Assembly: GCA_026197075.1 (NCBI GenBank)
Contig: JAPHQV010000015.1
Location: 62,001 to 126,000 of the forward strand
From: Gammaproteobacteria bacterium
Lineage (GTDB): Bacteria > Pseudomonadota > Gammaproteobacteria > DSM-19610
Reading direction: 5' to 3'
Length of the DNA stretch: 64,000 nt
The position numbers and the translations under genes are program-made. Below the pieces are notes generated by a model, which did not search any database, was not told the origin of the DNA, and was given only the letters and a program-made list of their open reading frames with translations. Shown here one piece after another: positions 16,713 through 26,053 of the stretch (positions within the stretch are counted from its first letter, which is position 1; each line of letters opens with the position of its first letter).

Positions 16713-17576
16713 TTATTTCACCTGCGCTAGCAGGCGTTTCACATACCAGAACATGAAACGCTGCAATGGGTGGCGGTTGCCAAAGGGGCGCCAGGTCCTG
16801 ATGAGACGGTTGCGGTAGGCATCGAAGTGCAGGCCCCGGGGCGCCGTAACCACTTCGCCTCGCCCCAGCAGTAATTTCAGCACATTGGTACAGGCCACGC
16901 CGGCGGCGATCTCGATCCCCATGGCGGTGGACGGCACCTTCTTTTGCAGGAAATTCACCGAGCTGCGATCCACCAGGTACTTGCGCTGCTGTACCGAGGG
17001 CGACACCCCGATCACGAACTTGATGATCTGGTCCTCGAAGGAGTAGCCGTCCAGGCAAAAATACTCCTCGAAACTCATCCCGCCCGGCATGAACACAAGG
17101 AAGGCCGTACCCATGCCCATGGGTGCGGCCGTAATGGTGGGAATCCCTTTCTCGTAGCAACGGGCGAACACGGCGCGGCGGATGTCGAGGGCGAAGATAT
17201 CCAGGCTGTCGACATAGATATCCACCCCGTCCAGGAAATCATCGAGGTTCTCCAGGCTGATGCCCTGCGGGAAACGGCGAATATCCAGCTCGGGATTGAT
17301 ATCCCGGATCACCCCTTCCATCACCTCCGCCTTCGGTCGACCCCAGGTGGCCATGGAGGCACCGTACTGGCGATTGAAATTGGGCAGGTCGAAGTCATCC
17401 AGGTCGGCGATATTGAACGCCCCGATACCCAGCCGGGACAGCACGATGAGGTGACTGCCCCCGACCCCGCCCAACCCGCCGATGGCCACCCGCTTGTGGC
17501 GCAGGGTCTCCTGCTCTTCACGGGTCACCCAGCCGATGTTACGGGAGAAGGCCTGGTGGTAGTCGAAGCGGTTCAT
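16713..17576 (-). CDS. ThiF/MoeB/HesA-family (E1-like) adenylyltransferase
   Basis: A 287-residue Rossmann adenylating enzyme. The nucleotide-binding loop VAIGGLGGVGGSHLIVLSRLG is at about 30-50 (quoted up to HLI). The conserved DLDDFDLPNFNRQYGA holds the acidic residues and the Arg finger, and ATWGRPKAEVM follows. ATG 17576 gives the typical family N-terminus (MNRFDYHQAFSRNIGW). A GTG at 17591 that overlaps the prsT-2 stop as GTGA is the alternative. It lacks the paired CxxC zinc sites of many ThiF/MoeB enzymes, and no ubiquitin-like or sulfur-carrier partner is encoded nearby. It is the last gene of the prsK-prsR-prsT operon. Its substrate is unknown; a C-terminal-carboxylate activation role is known only for the family. 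Confidence 0.82.
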   Translation of the reverse strand: MNRFDYHQAFSRNIGWVTREEQETLRHKRVAIGGLGGVGGSHLIVLSRLGIGAFNIADLDDFDLPNFNRQYGASMATWGRPKAEVMEGVIRDINPELDIRRFPQGISLENLDDFLDGVDIYVDSLDIFALDIRRAVFARCYEKGIPTITAAPMGMGTAFLVFMPGGMSFEEYFCLDGYSFEDQIIKFVIGVSPSVQQRKYLVDRSSVNFLQKKVPSTAMGIEIAAGVACTNVLKLLLGRGEVVTAPRGLHFDAYRNRLIRTWRPFGNRHPLQRFMFWYVKRLLAQVK

Positions 17577-17587
17577 TACCGTGCCTG

Positions 17588-20350
17588 TCACTTCAGGGAT
17601 TCATAGAGGGTAACCGCCTCATCACGCCCTTCGAATTCCGGACTGCGCAGGGCCTGTTCCAGTTCGAGCCGGGCCTCACGGTCACGGCCAGTACGCTGCA
17701 GGGCAACCGCCGTGTGATAGCGGATCTGCGCCATATGGGGGGCCTTGAGCAGGGCCTCCTGCAAGTACACCAGGCCTTTCTGTTCCTGGCCATTACGGAC
17801 CAGGGTCCAGCCATAGGTATCCAGCACCTCGGGGCGATCCGGGCTGGACTGGTAGGCCTGCTCGGCATGCCGCAAGGCCCGCCCCGGGTCTTCCTCCAGG
17901 TACAGCCAGGCCAGGTTGTTGAGGGCAATGACGTTGCCGGGTTGCAGCTCCAGCACCTGCTCGTAGTGGGTGGCCGCCGCGGCATGATCCCCCTGACTCT
18001 GCAGCTCCATGGCCGCGCGCAGGCGTACCGCACCGTCCCGGGGCTGCTGTTGCAGCCAGGATTCCAGCAGCTCGGCCGCTTCCTCAAGGGCCCCCGCATC
18101 CTTCAACAACTGGTGGTAGCGCAGCAGGCGTACCTGGGAGGGATCACGGCCATAGGCCTTGCCGGCGCTGGCGGCGGCGGACTTCTGGTCACCCTCCCTG
18201 GCCAGCAGCTCAGCCTGCAGGGCGTGCCCCCAGGGCAGCTCGGCCCGTTGTTCCAGCAGCCGCGCGGCATAGGAGCGCGCCGCCTCCACCTCCCCGGCTT
18301 CCAGGTGAAGACTGCCCAGGCTGAACAGGGCGCCCGCATGCCCGGCCTCCAGATCCAGCACCTTGCGGAAAGAGGTGCGAGCCAGGTCGAGATCCCCCTG
18401 CTTGACCGCCGCGCTGCCCAGCAGGTAGTGCACCTGGGCATTTTCCAGCCGCAATTCCGCCAGGCGCCGGAAGGTGGCGACCCCAGCCGCATTGGAGTCC
18501 GTGGCCATTTGGGCCAGGCCCAGTACCCGCAGGGCATCGGGCTGGCTGGGCTGATGTTCACTCAGGGCACGCGCCACCTCCAGGGCCTTGAGGGGCTGGT
18601 TGCCCTGCAGGTAGTGCTCCGCCAGCAGCACGCTCGGCTTAACCGCCTGGGGATGGTGTTTACGGGCCCGCTCCAGCCACCGTTCCACCTGGTCGCGCTG
18701 ACCCTTGAGGTAGGCAAGGTCCGTCATGCCGAAAAGGGCATCGAGGCTGGTTTCGTTCGCCGCCAGTACTTCCTGGAAGCGGACCCGGGCCTGCTCCAGC
18801 TCTCCCGCAGCCATGTCCATGCGCCCCAGGTTGAGGAGCGCCGGCGGGAAACCCGGCTGCTTGTCCAGGGCGTGGTTGAAGGCCCTGCGGGCCGCATCGG
18901 TATCGCCTCTTTGCAGGTGCACGGCACCGAGGAGGTTATGGGGCATGGGATCATCGGGCCGCTTGGCCTGCAGGGTTTGCGCCGCACCCAATGCCTTGTC
19001 CATCTCCCCGTTGTTCAGGTAGGTGACCACCAGCAGGATATCCGCCTGCCATAACCCCTGACCCAGATTGACGGCGCCCTCGAGCTCATCGGTGGCCTGG
19101 CGCGTATCCCCCGCCAACAGGTGTCCAATCGCCATTTTCGTTTGTATGGCCGCGACATCGGGCGCCAGTTCCGCGGCACGTCCCAGGTACTCCAACCCCT
19201 GGTTGCTGTCCCCGCGTTCCAGGTAGGCACTGCCCAGCATGGCCAGCAACTGGGCATCCTCGGGAACCCGGGCAGCCGTGGCCTCGAGCAGCTCGATGGC
19301 GGCATCCACCTCACGTTTCTGCAGCAAGGCGGCCGCCAGCAGCTTCGCGGCCGGCGCATGCTCGGGATGGCCGGTCACGAAGGGGCGCAAATGCTGAATG
19401 GCCTGGTTGAATTGCCCTTGCTGATAGCGAATGGTGCCCATCAACAACAGGCTTGCCGAATGACCCGGCAGGCTCGCGAGGCTTTGCTGCAGGGAGGCAA
19501 TCGCCTCATCGGGCTGGCCCTTCTGGTAGGCCGAGAGGCCTTGCAGGTAACTGGCGATGGGGTGTCGCGGGGCATGGCGCAGGACCTGCTGCAGATCCCG
19601 TTCCGCCGCCTCGTGCCTGCCCTGGTCGAGGTAGATGGTGGCCCGCCCCAGGTAGGCACCCAGATGCCGCGGCTGCAGGGCCAGGGCCCGGGTGAAGCGG
19701 TCCTCCGCGGCCTCCAGCTCACCCGCCTGGCGCCGCAGCTCACCATCCAGCACCCAGGCATCCGCATGATCGTGGCTCAGCTTCAGGGCCAGGGTCAGAC
19801 GTTCCCGCGCCCCCTCGTGATCCGTTCGCCGGAACAGCAGCCGGGCCTGTCCCACCAGGCTGTCCACATGCTCCGGGTAGGCGCCCAGTGCCTCGGCATA
19901 CAGGGCTTCAGCCTGATCCAGCTCCCCCTGCATGGCAAAGGCCTGGGCGCGCAGGTAGAGGCGGTCCGCCAGGGGCTCACCCGTGAAGTCTTGGGTTTCG
20001 ATTGCCCCCAGCACCTGCTCCGTCCTGCCCTGCAACAACCAGGCCTGGCCGAGCAGCGGCAACACCGTCCGGTCCTCCACACCCAGGGCACGGGCGCGCT
20101 CCAGTTCCTTTTCCGCTGAGGCGCCCTCGCCCTGCCGCAGGTAGCTGCGCCCCAGCAGCAGGCGGGCTTGGCCGTGCTCGGGCTGGCGCTGCAGGGCGTT
20201 CTTCAACTGGATGATGGCGGCATTGATCTCGCCCTTGTCGAAGTACTGTTGGGCATCATCCAGGTAGGGATCCTCCGCCAGGGCGGTGGTACTGATGGTG
20301 ATGGTGCTGCTCAGGCAGGCCAGGAGAAGGGTACGGATCCATCGGTTCAT
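17588..20350 (-). CDS. prsT: PrsT-like TPR protein of the PEP-CTERM system (paralogue 2)
   Basis: A 920-residue periplasmic TPR protein. The signal peptide ends ...TTALA-EDP with no lipobox Cys, unlike paralogue 1. About 20 TPRs follow. The first block, AAIIQLKNALQRQPEHGQAR and GEGASAEKELERARALGVE, is shared with paralogue 1 and marks the PrsT family. The last TPR block retains the phrase VIALNNLAWLYLEEDPGRAL, closely matched by VLALNNLAHLLMEEDPLGA in paralogue 1, showing end-to-end homology. AGGA lies about 9 bases before the ATG. It lies in an operon downstream of prsR (44 bp gap) and runs into the ThiF-like gene. Confidence 0.85.
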   Translation of the reverse strand: MNRWIRTLLLACLSSTITISTTALAEDPYLDDAQQYFDKGEINAAIIQLKNALQRQPEHGQARLLLGRSYLRQGEGASAEKELERARALGVEDRTVLPLLGQAWLLQGRTEQVLGAIETQDFTGEPLADRLYLRAQAFAMQGELDQAEALYAEALGAYPEHVDSLVGQARLLFRRTDHEGARERLTLALKLSHDHADAWVLDGELRRQAGELEAAEDRFTRALALQPRHLGAYLGRATIYLDQGRHEAAERDLQQVLRHAPRHPIASYLQGLSAYQKGQPDEAIASLQQSLASLPGHSASLLLMGTIRYQQGQFNQAIQHLRPFVTGHPEHAPAAKLLAAALLQKREVDAAIELLEATAARVPEDAQLLAMLGSAYLERGDSNQGLEYLGRAAELAPDVAAIQTKMAIGHLLAGDTRQATDELEGAVNLGQGLWQADILLVVTYLNNGEMDKALGAAQTLQAKRPDDPMPHNLLGAVHLQRGDTDAARRAFNHALDKQPGFPPALLNLGRMDMAAGELEQARVRFQEVLAANETSLDALFGMTDLAYLKGQRDQVERWLERARKHHPQAVKPSVLLAEHYLQGNQPLKALEVARALSEHQPSQPDALRVLGLAQMATDSNAAGVATFRRLAELRLENAQVHYLLGSAAVKQGDLDLARTSFRKVLDLEAGHAGALFSLGSLHLEAGEVEAARSYAARLLEQRAELPWGHALQAELLAREGDQKSAAASAGKAYGRDPSQVRLLRYHQLLKDAGALEEAAELLESWLQQQPRDGAVRLRAAMELQSQGDHAAAATHYEQVLELQPGNVIALNNLAWLYLEEDPGRALRHAEQAYQSSPDRPEVLDTYGWTLVRNGQEQKGLVYLQEALLKAPHMAQIRYHTAVALQRTGRDREARLELEQALRSPEFEGRDEAVTLYESLK

Positions 20351-20394
20351 GGTGTTTGTCCTGTTGTTGTCCGCTGTGTCCCGCAGCTCCGGGA

Positions 20395-21756
20395 TTACAG
20401 GTTGATATTATGCTTTTTCACCAGGGCATAAAAAGTCGGTCGTGTGATACCCAGCAATTCGGCAGCCTGGGAAATATTACCGCCCACATGGTGCAGTGCC
20501 CGCACCAGGGCCCGGGATTCCGCCGTGTCCCGAACCTCGCGCAGATTGAAGGGCAGTGGTTCCTGATCCCCCTCGGCCGCTTTCAGCTCCAGGCCCTCCG
20601 GGGTGATCTGCTTGCCCTCGGCCATGATCACGGCCCGCTTCACGCGGTTCTCCAGTTCACGCACATTACCCGGCCAGGCATGGGCGGAAATCGCGGCCAG
20701 TGCCTCCTGGTTGAAGACCAGCCCCGGCTTGTTGTGTCTGCGCGCCTGGCTGTCGAGCAGGTGGTTGGCGATGACCACCGCCTCGCCATCCCGCTCCCGC
20801 AGGGCAGGGATACGTACCGTGACCTCACTGATGCGGTAATAGAGGTCTTCGCGGAACAGGCCCTCGGCAATACGTTGTTCCAGGTTCTGGTGGGTGGCGC
20901 AGACCACGCGCACATCCACCGGGATCTCGCTGCGTCCGCCCACCCGCACGATTACCCGCTCCTGGAGAAAGCGTAGCAGCTTGGCCTGCAGGGACATGGG
21001 CAGGTCGCCCACTTCGTCGAGGAACAGGGTGCCGCCATCGGCGTATTCGATATTGCCCCGGGTCTGTTTGCTCGCGCCGGTAAAGGCGCCCTTTTCATAA
21101 CCGAACAGTTCGCTTTCCAGCAAGGTTTCCGGGATGGCGGCACAATTGAGTGCCACCCAGTTCTTGGAAACCCGTGGGCTGAGATCATGCAGCGCCCGTG
21201 CCAGCAACTCCTTGCCGGTACCACTCTCGCCCAGCAGCAGGGTGGTGACATCGGTGGGGGCCACCTTCTCGATGGTACGGCATACTTCGAGCATCTGCGG
21301 ACTGGTGGCGATGATGCCATTGAGACCGGTCTTGTTGGCGCCCCGGCTCAGGGCCCGGTTTTCCGTTTCCAGTTCATGCAGGCGATAGGCGCGCTCCACG
21401 ATGAAGCCCAGCAACTGGGGATCCACCGGTTTTTGGCAGAACATCCAGGCACCATGGCCGATGGCCTGGACCGCGTTGTCACGGTCATTGTTGCCGGTCA
21501 CCACGATCACCTTGGTGCGCGGTGCCATGGCGAGGATCTGCTGCAGGGTGGCCAGGCCCTCGGTGGCGCCACCGGCATCCGGCGGCAGTCCCAGGTCCAG
21601 GGTCACCACCTGGGGCTCGTGGCGGCGCAGTTCGGCGATGGCGGCCTCGCGGTCCTCGGCGGTCACCACGTCGAAATCATCGAACGCCCAGCGCAATGCA
21701 CTTTGCAGACCGGGGTCGTCCTCCACCACCAGCAATTTTTTCTTGCCCGCGCTCAC
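20395..21756 (-). CDS. prsR: PEP-CTERM-associated sigma-54 response regulator PrsR
   Basis: A 453-residue NtrC-family activator. The receiver domain (about 7-120) has the acidic pair ED and phospho-acceptor Asp54 in VTLDLGLPP. The AAA+ domain has Walker A GESGTGKE at about 176-183, the sigma-54 contact loop GAFTGA at about 223-228 and Walker B GGTLFLDE at about 241-248. The Fis-type HTH (GNISQAAELLGITRPTFYAL) is at the C-terminus. Its start overlaps the prsK stop as ATGA. It should bind upstream sites and open sigma-54 promoters such as those at 8869 and 15669, controlling PEP-CTERM proteins and associated genes. The intact GAFTGA loop supports genuine sigma-54 dependence. Confidence 0.95.
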   Translation of the reverse strand: MSAGKKKLLVVEDDPGLQSALRWAFDDFDVVTAEDREAAIAELRRHEPQVVTLDLGLPPDAGGATEGLATLQQILAMAPRTKVIVVTGNNDRDNAVQAIGHGAWMFCQKPVDPQLLGFIVERAYRLHELETENRALSRGANKTGLNGIIATSPQMLEVCRTIEKVAPTDVTTLLLGESGTGKELLARALHDLSPRVSKNWVALNCAAIPETLLESELFGYEKGAFTGASKQTRGNIEYADGGTLFLDEVGDLPMSLQAKLLRFLQERVIVRVGGRSEIPVDVRVVCATHQNLEQRIAEGLFREDLYYRISEVTVRIPALRERDGEAVVIANHLLDSQARRHNKPGLVFNQEALAAISAHAWPGNVRELENRVKRAVIMAEGKQITPEGLELKAAEGDQEPLPFNLREVRDTAESRALVRALHHVGGNISQAAELLGITRPTFYALVKKHNINL

Positions 21757-23834
21757 GTTCTTGCCTCCGTGTCCAGTTCCTGCAGCTGCTCTGCCATGGC
21801 CTTGTCCAGCAGGGGGATGCGGATGGTGAACACCGTACCCTGGCCCGGCTTGCTGGCCACGGTCAGATCCCCCTGCAGGGCGCGCAGGTATTCGCGGCTG
21901 TCATAGGCACCGATCCCCATGCCCGTATCTCCCTTGGTGGTATCGAAGGGCCGGAACAAGCGCTCCCGGATGAAGGCATCGTCCATGCCCACGCCGTCGT
22001 CCTCCACGGTGATCATTGCCTGTCCCTGTTCTTCGCGCAGGCGAATCATGACATGTCCATGGCGACGGGTCGCCTCCTGGGCATTCTGCACCAGGTTTTC
22101 GATGGCGGAGGTCAGCCGGTCACGATCCGCCGTGACTTCGATGTCAGGACCATCATAGCGCCATTCGGGGCAGGGTTGCTGCTGGCAACGCTTGTCGACG
22201 ATCTCGTTCAGCAACCGTGGCAGAGACAGGGTCACCGGGATACCGCCGGCCATGCCGGTGCGCAGTAATTGCATCAGCCGCTGCATCTTGCCCACGGAGT
22301 GCTCCATGATGCGCACCGCGTCGTCGATGAAGGCCGGGTTGTGTTTGTGGCGGGCCGCGCTGCTCACCACCACGCTCTGCTGGGCAATGAGATTCTTGAT
22401 GTCATGGAGGATAAAGGCGGACAGCCGGTTGAAGCCCTCGAACTGACGCGCCTCCGCCAGGGCCTGCAGGGCCTGCATCTGCGCCAGGTGGCTGGCGGCC
22501 TGCATGGCCGCGGTCTTGAGCAGGTCACGCACTTCCCAGTCCGCCTGCACCGCAGCCCGGGGCTGGGTCAGCAGCACGAAGCCCTGCAGTTGCTCCCGGT
22601 CCGTCAGTGGCACGATCACCCAGGGTTCGGGGATCGTATCCAGCCAGGCGGGTAATTCCAGGTCCTGGTAGAAATCCGGTGTGCGGGCATACTCGTCGAG
22701 ATTCACCACCCAGCCGGAGCGTTGCAGGAAGGCCACCAGGGAGTCCAGGCCCGCGCTGGTATCCACACCCGGTTCCGGCAGGTTGAGGCGCGCTCGCAGT
22801 GACAGGCGGCCGCGTTCGTCGGCCATCCACAGCATGCCGCCCGGGCTGTCCACCAGCTCCGCAATGGCGCCGATCACGCATTCATAGGGATGATCGTCGT
22901 CCTTGCACCCGGACAGGGCATGGGTGAACTGCACCCATTCATCCCGGTAGTCATATTTGTACTGATAGAAATGCTTGTTGACCAATACCCGAAGGCGCGC
23001 CCGCAACTGGCCCGAAAACAGCATGACCAGCAGCAGTACCGCGGCACCGAACAGGAATACGGCTTGTACCAGCGTGCCCCATTCACCACCTATGGCGCGC
23101 AGGTAATAGCCCACGACGGCCATCAACAGAAGGTAGACACCGGTGCCGACCAGGGAGGCAGTGTGGTAGACCACCTTGCGTGAAACAAACATTTCGAAGG
23201 ACCATTCGGGATTGCGCGCCACGGAAATGGCGATCAGCGGCACCACCAGTGCGTGGATCACCCCCCGCGCATGCCAGAGCCCGGGACTGAGCTGGCCGAA
23301 CAACAGGCCGTGGGAATAAAGAAACAGGTCGTAGGAGAACATGCCGCCGATGCCCAGGCAGAGAAACTTGATGGACCAGCGCTGGGAAACGGGTGTGTTG
23401 CGGTAGAGCATTTCCACCAGCCACAGACCTCCCACGGCCAGGGCCAGGTAGCCGGCGAGCAGAATCCTGGAAATTTGCGGTGCGGCCAGCCAATGGGGGG
23501 ACAGGTGGGGAAACAGCACCAGGGCGGCGGCCAGGGTGTAGAGCGCCAGGGGGATGCGGGCCAGCCCGCGCTGTCCACCCTGCACCGTGGACAGCAGCTT
23601 CAACAGGAAAGCAAACCAGAGTACCGCCTTCAGCGTCTCGGCAAACTGTATCACCGTGCCCGACAGGGACAGGTGGGATTGCAGGGCCAGCACCAGGGCC
23701 CAGACCGTAGTGCCGGCACAGGCCGCCAGCAACAGTCCGCCCTGCAGGCGTCCCCGCCAGCCGGTCACCAACATCAGCGTCAGTAACAGGAAAGCCAGCG
23801 CCCCGAGAGTATAACTGATGGTTCCGATCGACAT
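21753..23834 (-). CDS. prsK: PEP-CTERM-system sensor histidine kinase PrsK
   Basis: A 693-residue inner-membrane kinase. Residues 1-290 hold about eight transmembrane helices. A GAF-like region follows at about 315-455 (VIGAIAELVDSPGGMLWMAD). The H-box is FILHDIKNLIAQQ near 480, and the catalytic domain has N-box IENLVQNAQEAT, G1 DDGVGMDD and G2 GMGIGAYDSREYL. This atypical HDIKN box and long membrane domain are those of PrsK (TIGR02916 type). It is cognate to PrsR, with which it overlaps by 4 bp. The signal sensed is unknown; the membrane domain suggests an envelope or polymer cue. Confidence 0.95.
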   Translation of the reverse strand: MSIGTISYTLGALAFLLLTLMLVTGWRGRLQGGLLLAACAGTTVWALVLALQSHLSLSGTVIQFAETLKAVLWFAFLLKLLSTVQGGQRGLARIPLALYTLAAALVLFPHLSPHWLAAPQISRILLAGYLALAVGGLWLVEMLYRNTPVSQRWSIKFLCLGIGGMFSYDLFLYSHGLLFGQLSPGLWHARGVIHALVVPLIAISVARNPEWSFEMFVSRKVVYHTASLVGTGVYLLLMAVVGYYLRAIGGEWGTLVQAVFLFGAAVLLLVMLFSGQLRARLRVLVNKHFYQYKYDYRDEWVQFTHALSGCKDDDHPYECVIGAIAELVDSPGGMLWMADERGRLSLRARLNLPEPGVDTSAGLDSLVAFLQRSGWVVNLDEYARTPDFYQDLELPAWLDTIPEPWVIVPLTDREQLQGFVLLTQPRAAVQADWEVRDLLKTAAMQAASHLAQMQALQALAEARQFEGFNRLSAFILHDIKNLIAQQSVVVSSAARHKHNPAFIDDAVRIMEHSVGKMQRLMQLLRTGMAGGIPVTLSLPRLLNEIVDKRCQQQPCPEWRYDGPDIEVTADRDRLTSAIENLVQNAQEATRRHGHVMIRLREEQGQAMITVEDDGVGMDDAFIRERLFRPFDTTKGDTGMGIGAYDSREYLRALQGDLTVASKPGQGTVFTIRIPLLDKAMAEQLQELDTEART

Positions 23835-23887
23835 GGTCCCTGCTTATGTGCCTGTATCCTGTTGCACTATCGTAGGTCCGTCACGGC

Positions 23888-25306
23888 TCAATGGGCACCT
23901 TTTCCCCACAACACCACCTCGGCGGTGGTGAGCAGGATCAGCAGATCCAGAAAGACGCCGTGGTTCTTCACATAGTACAGATCATACTGCAGCTTTTCGA
24001 AGGCATCCCGTTCCGAGGAGCCGTACTGGTAGCGGATCTGGGCCCATCCCGTGAGTCCGGGCTTGACCCGGTGACGCTCCCGGTAATAAGGGATAGTCTC
24101 ATCCAGCTGACTGACGAACTCGGGGCGCTCCGGGCGCGGTCCAACGAAGCTCATGTCACCACGCAGGACATTGAAGATCTGCGGCAGCTCATCCAATCGC
24201 ACCTTGCGAATGATGGAACCCACCCGGGTGATGCGGGCATCGTTCTTGGAAGCCCAACGCGCCACGCCGTCTTCCTCCGCCGTCACCGTCATGCTGCGAA
24301 ACTTGTAGATGGTGAACGGACGGTTGTTGAGTCCCACCCGCACCTGGCTGAACAGGATGGAACCGGCCCTGGTGTCCTCCAGGTATACCGCCAGCATCAC
24401 CAGTGCCATCAACGGCAGCAGCACCGGGAGCAACGCCAGGGCGAACACCACGTCGAAGGCCCGCTTGGAAAAGCTGCGCAGGACACCCTGGTCGAAACCG
24501 TCGGAGAGGAACATCCAGCTGGGCTGCAGGATATCCAGCAACACCTTGCCCGCCTCGCGCTCGAAGAAGCTGAGCAGGTCACAAACCTCCACGCCATCCA
24601 TCTTGCAGTCGAGAATATCATCCACCGGCATGGCATTGCGCCGATCATCCACCGCCAGCACGATCTCGTCCACCTGCATCTTGCGCACGTACTCCGGCAA
24701 GGACATGCCGAGGCTGATCACTTTTTCCTGTTCCACCCGATCCTCGTCGGGCAGGTCCTGGTCACCAGACATGTGCACATAGCCCACTACCCGAAAGCCG
24801 CGCCGGTCGGTCTGGCGCCGCAGCCGGCTGATCATGCTCGCCTTCTCTCCGGCCCCCAGCACCAGCACGCGGCGCTTGAGCAGATCCTGGTCGACGATCC
24901 TGAAGAAGTAGAAGCGCAGGGCCAACAGCAGGGGCAGCGCCACCAGCAGGGCCATGAACAGGGCGCCACGACCCAGGTAGAGGCCGGGAAACAGGTAATA
25001 GAGCAGGGTCAGGGGCACGATACTGACCAGGAAACTCGCACCCAGGCGCAGGGTCATGGCCTCCATGCCTTCGCGAAGACTGCGCTGGTACAACCCCAGG
25101 CCGATCATGGTCAGCACCACGACCAGGGCGAAGGTGATCGATTTGGGGAACAGGGGCTGCACATGCTCCCGCACCGCCGGGGTGGCGTCCAGGAAACGCA
25201 ATTCCACCCCGATATGGAAGGCGATGATCAGCAGTACCACTTCCAGCAACCCCAGCAACAGGAACTGGGTTGGAATGTAATGTTTGAAAATCCTGATGGT
25301 TGCCAT
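23888..25306 (-). CDS. XrtA-system sugar-phosphate transferase (TIGR03013-type)
   Basis: An initiating glycosyl-1-phosphate transferase of the WcaJ/WbaP polyprenol-phosphate family. It has four or five N-terminal transmembrane helices (about 15-125), a Rossmann-like domain (VLVLGAGEKASMISRL), another helix near 280-300 and the bacterial sugar transferase domain at the C-terminus. Diagnostic phrases are AFDVVFALALLPVLLPLMAL, YKFRSM, LDELPQIFNVLRGDMSFVGPR (quoted to DMSF) and VKPGLTGWAQI. ATG 25306 (MATIRIFKHYIP) is chosen; ATG 25348 is an alternative that adds 14 poorly conserved residues. It would load the first sugar of the exopolysaccharide exported by the operon at 59-3250. It heads the prsK-prsR-prsT operon. 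Confidence 0.92.
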   Translation of the reverse strand: MATIRIFKHYIPTQFLLLGLLEVVLLIIAFHIGVELRFLDATPAVREHVQPLFPKSITFALVVVLTMIGLGLYQRSLREGMEAMTLRLGASFLVSIVPLTLLYYLFPGLYLGRGALFMALLVALPLLLALRFYFFRIVDQDLLKRRVLVLGAGEKASMISRLRRQTDRRGFRVVGYVHMSGDQDLPDEDRVEQEKVISLGMSLPEYVRKMQVDEIVLAVDDRRNAMPVDDILDCKMDGVEVCDLLSFFEREAGKVLLDILQPSWMFLSDGFDQGVLRSFSKRAFDVVFALALLPVLLPLMALVMLAVYLEDTRAGSILFSQVRVGLNNRPFTIYKFRSMTVTAEEDGVARWASKNDARITRVGSIIRKVRLDELPQIFNVLRGDMSFVGPRPERPEFVSQLDETIPYYRERHRVKPGLTGWAQIRYQYGSSERDAFEKLQYDLYYVKNHGVFLDLLILLTTAEVVLWGKGAH

Positions 25307-25545
25307 GATCGAACTGCTTCCCGCGCCCACTGCCAACCTGGGCGTCATTGATTCTTGTTTCAGCGTGAATGGCGGACGGATGATCGGCGCAAGGCCCCCT
25401 GCCCTCCGTTCAGCGTATCGGCTGGCAGCCTGAAGCCTTAATTAATGAATGCATGGACGCCGGATATCCCATCGGCGCACTCCGCAACCCCGGTTTCGGG
25501 GACCCCCTATCCTGCCGCGGGCGCCAACCGGCGCCCTGAAAAAAA

Positions 25546-26040
25546 CTACAAGTGCTGTTCGATCCGGTGCGCCTTGAGACCCCAGACAAACAGGGACACC
25601 AGCTTCTTGTTGGTGGAGCGCAAGCGTCCCACGGTGACCGACAGCATTTTTCTCAGTATGTTATAGCCAATTTCAGGGTTGGCGTCGAAAAAACGCAACA
25701 ATTGCTCGCCATCGATGACCACCAATTCCGCATCCTCCACCGCCACCACCGTGGCCGAGCGCGGCTCCCGGTCGAACAGGGCCAGTTCACCGAACAGGGC
25801 TCCTGCCGGCAGGTCACAGAAGCCGGGCTGGATATGGCTCCGGGACTCCAGCTCCACATCCCCCAGCACCCGCACGCTCCCTTGCAGGATGAGATAGAGT
25901 TCGGAACCCGTCTCGCCCTCCCGGAAAACCGCCTGGCCGGCCTCGACCCGGCGCGTTCGCCAATGACTGCCTTCCTGAAAATCAGGATGTTCGAGCAGTG
26001 CCTTCAGTTCGGTTTCCAAGCCACCCGCCTGCCCGACCAC
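25546..26040 (-). CDS. Cyclic-nucleotide-binding-domain protein without HTH
   Basis: A small cytosolic protein (164 residues from GTG 26040) consisting mainly of one cNMP-binding beta-roll. Visible features are VFREGETGSELYLILQGSVRVL, LPAGALFGELALFDREPRSATVVA (the phosphate-binding cassette with GELALF and PRSAT; quotes shortened in function) and a C-terminal helix. There is no DNA-binding domain or enzyme domain, so it may be a stand-alone sensor or an adaptor. The start is uncertain: the frame is open to 26091, overlapping the end of the DAHP synthase gene, and no good Shine-Dalgarno is seen. It is probably co-transcribed with the DAHP synthase. Confidence 0.78.
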   Translation of the reverse strand: MVGQAGGLETELKALLEHPDFQEGSHWRTRRVEAGQAVFREGETGSELYLILQGSVRVLGDVELESRSHIQPGFCDLPAGALFGELALFDREPRSATVVAVEDAELVVIDGEQLLRFFDANPEIGYNILRKMLSVTVGRLRSTNKKLVSLFVWGLKAHRIEQHL

Positions 26041-26053
26041 CCGACGGGGCAAG

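Noticed and set aside
25510-25550. GC-rich hairpin next to an A/T run between the sugar transferase and cNMP genes
   Set aside because: The T-run lies 5' of the hairpin on the transcribed strand, so it is not a normal terminator for either gene.
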